A stretch of DNA of 64,000 nucleotides from Bacteroidota bacterium (GTDB lineage: Bacteria; Bacteroidota; Bacteroidia; Chitinophagales; JADIYW01): positions 1 to 64,000 of the forward strand of contig JADIYW010000002.1 of the NCBI GenBank assembly GCA_016705125.1, given 5' to 3'. Positions 57,244-64,000 of this stretch are shown piece after piece; position 1 is the stretch's first letter; every line of letters starts with the position of its first letter. Made by a program: the position numbers and the translations under genes. A model generated the notes under the pieces. That model ran no database searches. It was not told the origin of the DNA and saw nothing but the letters and a program-made list of their open reading frames with translations.

Positions 57244-57822
57244 TTATACTATTGCTTTCTTCGATTCAATAAATAATTCGCATGCTTTTTCTAAGGTTCT
57301 TGCTACATCAAACACATGTTCTAAATCTTTCCCGATACATACCACTCCATGATTAGACATAAGCGCGGCATTTGAATTTTCGATTGCCTTTGCAGTCGCC
57401 ATGGTTATCTTTTTTGTGTTTGGCAACGCATAGGGTGCTGCCTTTATCACTTTGCCACCTAATATATTTTGGTGATTTTCGTCCAAAACTTGAACATCTA
57501 CTTGTGCTGCTGCCACTATCGATCCAAACATTTGATGTGTATGAATAACTGCACCAATTTCTGGTTTCGTTTTATAAATCTGGCAATGTAATTTCAATTC
57601 AGAAGAAGGTTTTAAATTGCCCTCATATTTTAAAGTATAAATATCTACCAATACCATTTCATTAGGCGTAAGTTCGTCATATTTTCTTCCACTAGGTGTA
57701 ATCACCATTTGCGTATCGTTCACTTTTATACTTACATTTCCCCATGTGCGTGCTACCAAACCTTCCTTTAAAAGCATTTTACCAGCATCACATACTTTTG
57801 TTTTTAATTCTTGTAAATCCAT
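57244..57822 (-). CDS. Class II aldolase/adducin-family aldolase (FucA-like)
   Basis: 192 residues from the ATG at 57822 (MDLQELKTKVCDAG), one base after the kinase stop; a TTG start at 57834 is less likely. Motifs are RTWGNVSIKV, ITPSGRKYDELTPNEMVLVD (phosphate binding), SSELKLHCQIYKTKPEIGAVIHTHQMFGS (Glu and zinc-binding HTH) and SNHGVVCIGKDLEH with the third His. This layout matches L-fuculose-1-phosphate or ribulose-type aldolases that cleave a sugar phosphate to DHAP or glycolaldehyde phosphate plus an aldehyde. Confidence 0.9.
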   Translation of the reverse strand: MDLQELKTKVCDAGKMLLKEGLVARTWGNVSIKVNDTQMVITPSGRKYDELTPNEMVLVDIYTLKYEGNLKPSSELKLHCQIYKTKPEIGAVIHTHQMFGSIVAAAQVDVQVLDENHQNILGGKVIKAAPYALPNTKKITMATAKAIENSNAALMSNHGVVCIGKDLEHVFDVARTLEKACELFIESKKAIV

Positions 57823-57823
57823 T

Positions 57824-59353
57824 TTACGATTCAAATCTTGCTTTATTTATTTGTTGATACGTTTTATTCAATTGATGAAAAACACTTTTATAAATATTAA
57901 AGAGTTCATTATAAATTTTAGTGTGTTTGGGATTCGGAATAAATGTATCGACACATTGAATCAATTTATTTATTTCTGAAAAATCCTTAAAAATTCCCGA
58001 ACCAACCATAGCACACATAGCAGCACCAAAAGCACCTGCATTTACAGGTTGCGAGGTTGTAATTATTTTACGATTAGTTATATCAGCAATTAATTGCATC
58101 CATGATTTATTTTTACTTCCACCACCTGTAATTTTAAGAGTATCGAATCTAAATCCATAGTCCTTTTCCAAGTTATCAATAGTCCATTTTAAATTAAAAC
58201 CAATACCCTCAAAATTTGCTCTTGCAATGTGTCCACGGGTATGTTGGTGTGTAAGATTAAATAAAGTAGAACGAGTTGTGGTTGTGCTTATTGGACAACG
58301 TTCACCCAAAAACCATGGAGTCATTAATAAATAATCTGCCCCAGCATTTGTATTATTGATTTCCTTTTCAATAAGCGAAAATAAATCCTGCTCTGACAAT
58401 TTTTCTTTCTCGTTTTGATAGTAAGTATCTACTACCCATTGTGTATTTATACCTGCTGATTCTGTAATGCCAACAACGATATTTTTCTTTGGATCGGCAC
58501 TTTGCAAACAAACAGCAGCATTTTTAAACTTGAGATTTTTAGATGTCGTTACGCCCACCCAAGCTGAAGTGCCCACATAAATGTGTGCTTCTCCTTCTCC
58601 AATGGCAGTAGTACCCACTGCTGCGCTTTGTGTATCGTCACAACCACCAAAAACACAAGTATTTTGGGTTAAACCAAGCTGAAAAGCTGCTTCTGGCGTT
58701 AGGTTGCCAACCAAATCAATAGAACGCACCAAATCAGGTAATTTAGTTAAATCTATTTTACAAAGTTTAAAAAACAATCGTTCCCAATCTTTCTTCTTCA
58801 CATCAAACGCATACGAACAAGCACCTGACCATTCGGCCACCATTTTGCCCGAACATTTATATTTCAAATATCCATTTACATCTAAAATTTTATGTGTTTT
58901 TTTATAAATTTCAGGATGCTTATCTTTCAACCAAATAATTTTAGGAATCACATCTTTCCCTGTCAATTCAATGCCTGCAATTAATTTAAAGATGCGTTTT
59001 CCACCAAAATATTTCATCGCTTTTACTGCTTGTTCCTCAGCACGCCCATCTACCCACGAAATATTTCTGTACAATAAATTGCCATTTTCATCTACTGGAA
59101 TTACACCCATTGCTTGTGTTGAAAATGCAATACCTTTAATATTCTCTTTTGATATATTTGAAGATTGAATTATTCTATTGGTTGCCTTGCAAATAGCATT
59201 CCAATAATCTTCTGGCTCCTGCTCCACCCAACCAGGGTTTGGTGTAAACAAAGGATAAGATTCAATGGCAGTGGCAAAAACAGTTCCATTTGTATCTAAT
59301 AAAATACATTTTACACTACTTGTTCCTACATCATATCCAATAAAATATTGCAT
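57824..59353 (-). CDS. FGGY-family carbohydrate kinase
   Basis: 509 residues of the xylulokinase/gluconokinase type: YFIGYDVGTSSVKCILLD at the N-terminus, FSTQAMGVIPVD, ISWVDGRAEEQA, the DDTQSAAVG segment with the catalytic Asp (about 242), and a C-terminal GGGSKNKSWMQLIADITNRKI. It phosphorylates a sugar or polyol, most likely giving the substrate of the adjacent class II aldolase. The precise sugar cannot be read from sequence. Confidence 0.9.
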   Translation of the reverse strand: MQYFIGYDVGTSSVKCILLDTNGTVFATAIESYPLFTPNPGWVEQEPEDYWNAICKATNRIIQSSNISKENIKGIAFSTQAMGVIPVDENGNLLYRNISWVDGRAEEQAVKAMKYFGGKRIFKLIAGIELTGKDVIPKIIWLKDKHPEIYKKTHKILDVNGYLKYKCSGKMVAEWSGACSYAFDVKKKDWERLFFKLCKIDLTKLPDLVRSIDLVGNLTPEAAFQLGLTQNTCVFGGCDDTQSAAVGTTAIGEGEAHIYVGTSAWVGVTTSKNLKFKNAAVCLQSADPKKNIVVGITESAGINTQWVVDTYYQNEKEKLSEQDLFSLIEKEINNTNAGADYLLMTPWFLGERCPISTTTTRSTLFNLTHQHTRGHIARANFEGIGFNLKWTIDNLEKDYGFRFDTLKITGGGSKNKSWMQLIADITNRKIITTSQPVNAGAFGAAMCAMVGSGIFKDFSEINKLIQCVDTFIPNPKHTKIYNELFNIYKSVFHQLNKTYQQINKARFES

Positions 59354-59360
59354 GAATTCC

Positions 59361-60812
59361 TTATTTCTTTACATTTCTAAAAACGTTTTCAAATCTATTT
59401 AAGGCATCATCAACCACTTCATCCGTATCTGCCATACTCATATACAAACGACTGCCTGCTAAGGTAACAATTCCTTCGGCCATATAGGCAGCACCATACT
59501 CTTCCATCAATTTTTTTCGTTGATTTATCTCTGCCAAAACTGATTTTATTTTCAATAATTTTATTTTTACATATAATGTTCCAGCCGTTTCCAAATGACA
59601 AATAGAACCCTGATTGAATGCAACAAAAGGCAATTCATATTTATCTATTAATAAATTTAATCCTTTTGTAATTCTATCTCCTGCTTTTCCAGCTTTTTCA
59701 CAAGCATTTGTTTTTTCAATTTCTAATAAGGTATAATAGCCAGCGCAACAACTTAAAGGATTTGCCGCCATGGTTCCTCCTACTTTCACTTTTTTGCCAC
59801 CTTGCAAACCAGCAGCCAAACCGTCCATATACTCTGCTTTTCCACCAATACCTCCTGCCGATGGATAACCACCTGCAACCACTTTACCAAAAATAGTCAA
59901 ATCGGGTTTTACATTAAAATATCCTTGTGCACCGCTCATTCCTACTCTAAATGCTGTTACCACTTCATCAAAGATAAGCAAAGCGCCATATTTATCACAC
60001 AAATCTCGTGCTTGTTGCGCAAATTCCTTATAAACAGGATAAGTACCACTTTCAGGCCCTAATGGTTCTAAAATAACAGCAGCTGTACCACCTCGCAAAC
60101 GATTCCATTTTAAAGTGCTTTCCAATGCATCTATATCATTTGGTGGAACTGCTTGTGTGTGCCAATGCATCATAAATGGAATACCTTTTGCATCAAAAAA
60201 TCTGGTACCAGGAATGCGCAAATCATAAACCATCTGATCGCTCCAACCATGATAAGCACCGCCTATTTTTATTATTTTTTTGTTGCCTGTTTTTATTCGA
60301 GCCAATCTCAATGCACCCATTACCGCTTCTGTTCCGCTCCCTAACATTCTGAATCGTTCTACCGATGGAATATTCCTACAAATTAATTCTGCAAGTTTGT
60401 ATTCATATTCGTGAAGCAAACCTGTAGAAGGGCCACATTCATTGATTAATTCGATTGCTTTTTCGCGTACCAAAGGATAATTGCTACCCAAAACAGTGGG
60501 CCCTCCAGCTTGCAAAAAATCGATATACTTATTTCCATCTGCATCGAATAAATGTGCGCCTTCTGCTTTGGTGAATGCCAATGGGAATGGATAATTGAAA
60601 GCTAAATTATGTTGCACGCCACCTGGAATATATTGTTGTGCATTTTCATAAATTGCTCTCGATTTTGTGCACTTGGTTTTGTAATAATCCATATAATTTT
60701 CCATTGCCTCTGGCTTTATTTGCTGCAAAGGCAAAGACACTAAATGGTCTAATTTTTTGTAAATTGGTTTTATATCATGGTAATCACTTATTGAAAATCC
60801 TGTATTGCTCAT
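59361..60812 (-). CDS. Class III (GSAM-like) aminotransferase
   Basis: 483 residues. Class III PLP aminotransferase landmarks: YIPGGVQHNLAF, ADGNKYIDFLQAGGPTVLGS, RMLGSGTEAVMGALRLAR, GAYHGWSD, LIFDEVVTAFRVG, the PLP lysine in FGKVVAGGYPSAGGIGG, and VGGTMAANPLSCCAG. It is closest in pattern to glutamate-1-semialdehyde aminomutase-like enzymes but is longer at the N-terminus (about 50 residues: DYHDIKPIYKKLDHL). The sugar kinase and aldolase in the operon argue against a heme role. First gene of the operon, probable promoter at 60884-60891. Confidence 0.88.
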   Translation of the reverse strand: MSNTGFSISDYHDIKPIYKKLDHLVSLPLQQIKPEAMENYMDYYKTKCTKSRAIYENAQQYIPGGVQHNLAFNYPFPLAFTKAEGAHLFDADGNKYIDFLQAGGPTVLGSNYPLVREKAIELINECGPSTGLLHEYEYKLAELICRNIPSVERFRMLGSGTEAVMGALRLARIKTGNKKIIKIGGAYHGWSDQMVYDLRIPGTRFFDAKGIPFMMHWHTQAVPPNDIDALESTLKWNRLRGGTAAVILEPLGPESGTYPVYKEFAQQARDLCDKYGALLIFDEVVTAFRVGMSGAQGYFNVKPDLTIFGKVVAGGYPSAGGIGGKAEYMDGLAAGLQGGKKVKVGGTMAANPLSCCAGYYTLLEIEKTNACEKAGKAGDRITKGLNLLIDKYELPFVAFNQGSICHLETAGTLYVKIKLLKIKSVLAEINQRKKLMEEYGAAYMAEGIVTLAGSRLYMSMADTDEVVDDALNRFENVFRNVKK

Positions 60813-60883
60813 TTTTATTCTTTTTATTTCTTTTCTTTTGCCTAAAAAATTGAATTCATTGTATTTTTTTACAATATTTGATA

Positions 60884-60891
60884 CAAAAATA
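60884..60891 (-). promoter_or_regulatory. Predicted -7 element of the aminotransferase operon
   Basis: TATTTTTG on the minus strand, 72 bases upstream of the aminotransferase ATG, matches TAnnTTTG. It lies in the 122-bp divergent space shared with the Crp/Fnr regulator gene, which would let that regulator act on both directions. Confidence 0.45.
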
Positions 60892-60934
60892 GGGAAAATG
60901 AATTGTTTAAATTTTGATAAAAGTCAAACAAAAA

Positions 60935-61525
60935 ATGGCAATACAAATAGATGAGTCTAATTTTAATGCGCTAATTACCAAATATGGTCTTGAAAAAGAA
61001 CTCATAAACGAAGAAATAATAGCTAATTTTTCTAAATACATTGAAGAAAAGAGCTTTCCCAAAAAAACAATTTTATTAAAACAAGGAAAAATTTGTTCAA
61101 ATATATATTTTATAAAAAAGGGATTAGCTCGAAATTTCTTTGAAAATGAAGGAAAAGAATTGACAACTGACATTTCAATTGATGGTGATTTATTGGTCGC
61201 TTTTTCCAGTTTTATTGCACAAAAACCATCCATAGAAAGTATAGAAATTTTAGAAGACAGTATTTTATATTCCATAAATTACAATGACCTTGAAAACCTA
61301 TACCGTACATTTCCATCATTGGAAAGAGTTGGTAGAAAGATGGCAGAATTCCATTATAACTCATTGGCAAATCATACTTTTTTAATGAAATTTAGCAATT
61401 CTAAAGAACGCTATAAATATTTATTTGACCATAAAATTGAGGTAATAAAAAGAGCACCAATTGGCATTATAGCTTCCTATTTAGGCATGAAAATAGAAAC
61501 ACTTAGTAGGATTAGGAATAAATAA
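60935..61525 (+). CDS. Crp/Fnr-family transcription regulator
   Basis: About 196 residues from the ATG at 60935 (MAIQIDESNF). A cyclic-nucleotide-binding domain-like N-terminus (FPKKTILLKQGKICSNIYFIKKGLARNFFENEGKELTTDISIDGDLLVAFSSFI) and a short C-terminal helix-turn-helix (ERYKYLF...IIASYLGMKIETLSRIRNK). This is the group common in Bacteroidota with a single HTH at the very end. It is divergent from the aminotransferase/kinase/aldolase operon and probably controls it. The effector is unknown. Confidence 0.88.
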   Translation: MAIQIDESNFNALITKYGLEKELINEEIIANFSKYIEEKSFPKKTILLKQGKICSNIYFIKKGLARNFFENEGKELTTDISIDGDLLVAFSSFIAQKPSIESIEILEDSILYSINYNDLENLYRTFPSLERVGRKMAEFHYNSLANHTFLMKFSNSKERYKYLFDHKIEVIKRAPIGIIASYLGMKIETLSRIRNK

Positions 61526-61529
61526 GTGA

Positions 61530-61700
61530 ATGTTTAATGGTAAATGCTTAATGTTTAATGATGAATGTTTAATGCTTAATGATGAATGGAATAAAGTAAT
61601 GTTGAGTGGTTAATGTTGAATGGTTAATGTTGAGTGGTTAATGTTGAGTGTTTAATGAATACAAATAACTATTTACAAATTACTATTTACAAATTACCAA
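61530..61700. repeat. Degenerate TTAATG/TTGAATG tandem repeats
   Basis: Short units such as GTTTAATG, GTTGAATG, GTTGAGTG and GCTTAATG repeat irregularly after the Crp stop. TTAATGCTTAAT words are the reverse complement of the ATTAAGCATTAA words at 5267-5460. The last part has ACTATTTACAAATT tandem words. No coding potential. Confidence 0.6.
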
Positions 61701-61735
61701 TAACCAAATAATTAATAACTTAAAAACAAAAAAAT

Positions 61736-62197
61736 ATGGCAAGTATGACTTTGTATTCAAATCGTGGACAATATAGACTAACGATTTCTACTATTTTAAC
61801 TCATTTGGTGGTCTTTCATGAGGCAGGTTTTGAGTATTCACTTGAAAGAAAAATTAACCTTCCTTATGTTTGGTGGAATCCGAGTACCTATTTTGGTTAT
61901 GAATGGCGAAAAAGTAGCAGACCGACAGCACCTAATATAACTGAATTTACCTTTATCCAGGGTGCGGATATTAAACGGAATCCTTTTGATTTTAATGTAA
62001 GCAGAATTAGTGAAAAAGGATATTTTAAATCTAGCTGCATTTTTGTTTCTGGTGGTATATCGGGATCCGATAGTGATGGAGTTACAGGGCCAAATACTGG
62101 AAATTTTGACAATTTGGGAAATGATGCAAGAAGTATAAATAAGGTAAAATTGAAATTTACATTCGACGGTATTGAAAGAGAGCTCATACATACTTAA
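61736..62197 (+). CDS. Hypothetical protein
   Basis: 153 residues. It starts MASMTLYSNRGQYRLTIS, without a signal peptide. Late region FVSGGISGSDSDGVTGPNTGNFDNLGNDARSINKVKLKFTFDG is Gly/Asn/Ser-rich. The look is of a small beta-rich protein. No family is recognised. It is followed by a terminator, so it is a single-gene transcript. Confidence 0.65.
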   Translation: MASMTLYSNRGQYRLTISTILTHLVVFHEAGFEYSLERKINLPYVWWNPSTYFGYEWRKSSRPTAPNITEFTFIQGADIKRNPFDFNVSRISEKGYFKSSCIFVSGGISGSDSDGVTGPNTGNFDNLGNDARSINKVKLKFTFDGIERELIHT

Positions 62198-62205
62198 AAA
62201 ATACC

Positions 62206-62246
62206 CCAAACTGCAAGATGCGATTTGGGGTAAATAATAGAATTTT
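62206..62246. terminator. Bidirectional terminator
   Basis: The perfect stem TACCCCAAA (62212-62220) and TTTGGGGTA (62224-62232) is flanked by A/T runs on both sides (TTAAAAAA before, GAATTTTTTAA after). It closes the 153-residue protein gene and, from the other side, the lipoprotein gene at 62295. Confidence 0.75.
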
Positions 62247-62294
62247 TTAATTTTAAAAAGCCAATTAAATAAAATGAATTTAAATTACTTTTTT

Positions 62295-63197
62295 CTATTG
62301 TATCAATTTATATGAAAAGGTGATATTTGCGTTGTAGGTACCTGAGACACCAGGTAAATTTCCACTGATTGTCATATTTACTGGTAAATTAAGGAAAGTA
62401 GAATTTACAACCGAATTTAATGTTGAATTCGTTATCCCTGCAGTTTTTCTTACCATTTTGCTTGGCAATAAATTGCTAGTAAAATTGAAAGGTAAAAATT
62501 GACGATATTTTAAAAACTTACTTGGATTTAAACCAATGTAATTATCTATTAGAACTGACCCTGAAATAAAATCCATATCAACCGGAATTTTCAAATTTTT
62601 AAAAGGATTTTTGACATTCCCGAAATAAGTGAAATTTATTTGATTATTATCTGTCGATCCTTCTATTTTATAAACACTTAGATTTCCAGTTGTATTATAA
62701 GTGTATTTTAATGTAAATTTTGCAATTAAAAGACCTACATCACCACCTATATAAAGAATAGGAGAAATTGCTTGTCTAGGTTTGTTATTTAAATTAATAT
62801 TTATAAAGTTTTCAAATTGTTCATCTCCGTTATTTACTTTCATTCCAATAAATTTTCCTGCATTAAATTTATAAATAGTATTTAAATCTTTACTCAAAGA
62901 TTCCAATAACCAATTGCTATCGTATTTATAATAAACAACATTTGAATAAAATGGAAAATTATCATTTTTAAAAAATACACTTACTTTTTTATTAGGAACA
63001 TCATAGTTGAACTTTACCACTCTTGGGCTTGAACCATCATTAATTATAATCGAATCAATGTAATAATTTTCGGCACTTGGAGGCAGTAAAGCTTCCCTAT
63101 TAGAGGCTTCTAATTCTTCTGTAATGTCTTTTTTACAGGATACCATTGTCATAAATAACATTACAACAATACTTAGTTTTAAAAATATTTTTTTCAT
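62295..63197 (-). CDS. Lipoprotein of unknown function
   Basis: About 300 residues from the ATG at 63197 (MKKIFLKLSI); the frame is open further upstream through an AT-rich leader. Lipobox MVSC at about 18-21, followed by KKD. The middle resembles the RHS-like YD strands of Bacteroidota lipoproteins (VVYYKYDSNWLLESLSKD, LKYTYNTTGNLSVYKIEG) and the end is beta-rich. No family is assigned. A decayed paralogue of its 3' half lies at 63590-64000. Confidence 0.7.
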   Translation of the reverse strand: MKKIFLKLSIVVMLFMTMVSCKKDITEELEASNREALLPPSAENYYIDSIIINDGSSPRVVKFNYDVPNKKVSVFFKNDNFPFYSNVVYYKYDSNWLLESLSKDLNTIYKFNAGKFIGMKVNNGDEQFENFININLNNKPRQAISPILYIGGDVGLLIAKFTLKYTYNTTGNLSVYKIEGSTDNNQINFTYFGNVKNPFKNLKIPVDMDFISGSVLIDNYIGLNPSKFLKYRQFLPFNFTSNLLPSKMVRKTAGITNSTLNSVVNSTFLNLPVNMTISGNLPGVSGTYNANITFSYKLIQ

Positions 63198-63449
63198 TTT
63201 AATATTTTTTAAGTAATTTAATATCACAAAGATATGCAAAAGCAAACATGTTAAAATCCAAAAAAAAAATAAATCGAAAAATGGGATTTAAAAAAATCAC
63301 ATTTAAATTGAGACTTTAAAAAAAATGGATATCTGTTACGCCTAATTTCTAAATATGATTTCCCCTTCGATATAATCGTTAAATTGCTTTATTTAGTTAA
63401 TTCCATTATATCAACATTTTAGACAATTGATTTATTTGAATACAAAATT

Positions 63450-63560
63450 GTTATAATAAAAAGAGCACTTATTAGCATAATTGCTTCTTATTTGGGTATG
63501 AAAATAGAAATGCTTAGAGAAAATGTTAAATGCTGAATGCTTATTGTTGAATAGATGAAA
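63450..63560 (+). pseudogene. Remnant of the Crp/Fnr gene 3' end plus repeat
   Basis: The sequence from about 63455 reads KRALISIIASYLGMKIEMLRENVKC, matching KRAPIGIIASYLGMKIETLSRIRNK at the end of the regulator (DNA 61448-61515). It is followed by TTAAATGCTGAATGC, a shortened version of the 61530 repeats. Only the last ~25 codons are recognisable. Confidence 0.7.
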
Positions 63561-63589
63561 ATTTTGTAGTCGTTTCACCTCAAGTGTGA

Positions 63590-64000
63590 GGTCGTTCACG
63601 GTCATTTCTATTGGTAAAGTTAAAAAAGTTAAATTTACAACAAATTTAATGTACTAATATTATTTCTCCTCTCGCATAAGTAATTTTATTTGAAAAGAAT
63701 TGCTGGTAAATTAAGTCGACTCTTCCATTAAGTGGAGTTAAATCTACCAGCATTTATAAAATTAATATCTGCAGGAACTTTAAGATTTTTAAAAGGATTT
63801 TTTATATTTGAGAAATAAGTGTATTTTAAAGCATATTTATAAATATTTTGAGCTAGTGGTTTGGAGCTTATATTAGTTTGAAGTAAATTGCCATTAGTAC
63901 TATATTTATAATTAAAATTATATTGCGTAAAATTTACACATGATATTAAATCACAATAAGGAAGAAATGCTGTACTTATACTAGAAGGTTTTTGATTTAA
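63590..64000 (-). pseudogene. Decayed second copy of the 62295 lipoprotein gene, cut by the window edge
   Basis: Words align in order with the 3' half of the lipoprotein gene: ATTGGTAAAGTTAA, AAATTTACAAC.AATTTAATG, ATTGCTGGTAAATT, GGAACTTTAAGATTTTTAAAAGGATTTTT and GAGAAATAAGTG. Frames are broken throughout. The copy continues past the window end. Confidence 0.6.

Noticed and set aside
57022..57276. Plus-strand open frames inside the 55-61 kb operon
   Set aside because: They are antisense shadows of well-supported genes with conserved catalytic motifs.
59361..60812. Annotation as heme biosynthesis glutamate-1-semialdehyde aminomutase (hemL)
   Set aside because: Longer N-terminus and operon context with sugar kinase and aldolase make a catabolic aminotransferase more likely.

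Overview
The window looks like a chromosomal segment of a low-GC, free-living member of the Bacteroidota. The evidence is type IX secretion sorting tails (YPNP/FPNP...GxYxIxI), a gliding-type C-terminal domain gene paired with a PorP/SprF-like gene, DUF4199, carboxynorspermidine-route polyamine genes, and promoters of the TTTG-N17-20-TAnnTTTG type. I see no rRNA, tRNA, CRISPR array, phage block or intact insertion sequence.

Layout. 0-2.7 kb is a decayed accessory patch: two ~305-bp elements with ~60-bp imperfect terminal inverted repeats, a membrane-anchored orphan protein, a frameshifted Imm11/DUF1629-like immunity gene and a broken lipoprotein. 2.75-6.7 kb holds a polyamine locus (carboxynorspermidine decarboxylase and dehydrogenase) split by an Xre/RES toxin-antitoxin pair; the decarboxylase end and the following YkvA-type gene seem fused by a deletion. 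6.8-14.2 kb has two alpha/beta hydrolases and a 1810-residue secreted protein with seven ~165-residue repeats. 14.3-17.9 kb is an old tandem duplication whose first copy has decayed around a truncated TMTC-like gene. 18.5-22.8 kb is a PorP/SprF-OmpA plus PKD/gliding-CTD pair. 22.9-40.9 kb is mostly intact housekeeping: release factor 3, thioesterase, ferredoxin, acyl-CoA reductase, MFS and ABC transporters, a PIN toxin pair, an acyl-CoA dehydrogenase operon, TspO, and an NRAMP transporter behind a perfect 32-bp palindrome.

41-55 kb holds a minus-strand aromatic amino acid operon (pheA, aminotransferase, tyrA, DAHP synthase-chorismate mutase). It is preceded by an 18-residue Phe/Tyr-rich leader peptide and terminator hairpin, a classical attenuator, and closed by a second terminator. 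This stretch has at least thirteen frameshifts in nine genes, mostly one-base changes in homopolymers, which points to base-calling or assembly error more than gene loss. It also has a lipase, an alkyltransferase, an epimerase and a large T9SS protein flanked by a 65-bp direct repeat.

55.5-61.5 kb is an unusual minus-strand operon: class III aminotransferase, FGGY kinase, class II aldolase, a metal-ligand-less aldolase-like protein and a membrane M28 peptidase, divergent from a Crp/Fnr regulator. It reads like a catabolic pathway for an amino-polyol or amino sugar whose substrate I cannot name. The right end (61.4-64 kb) is another tandem duplication with a decaying second copy.
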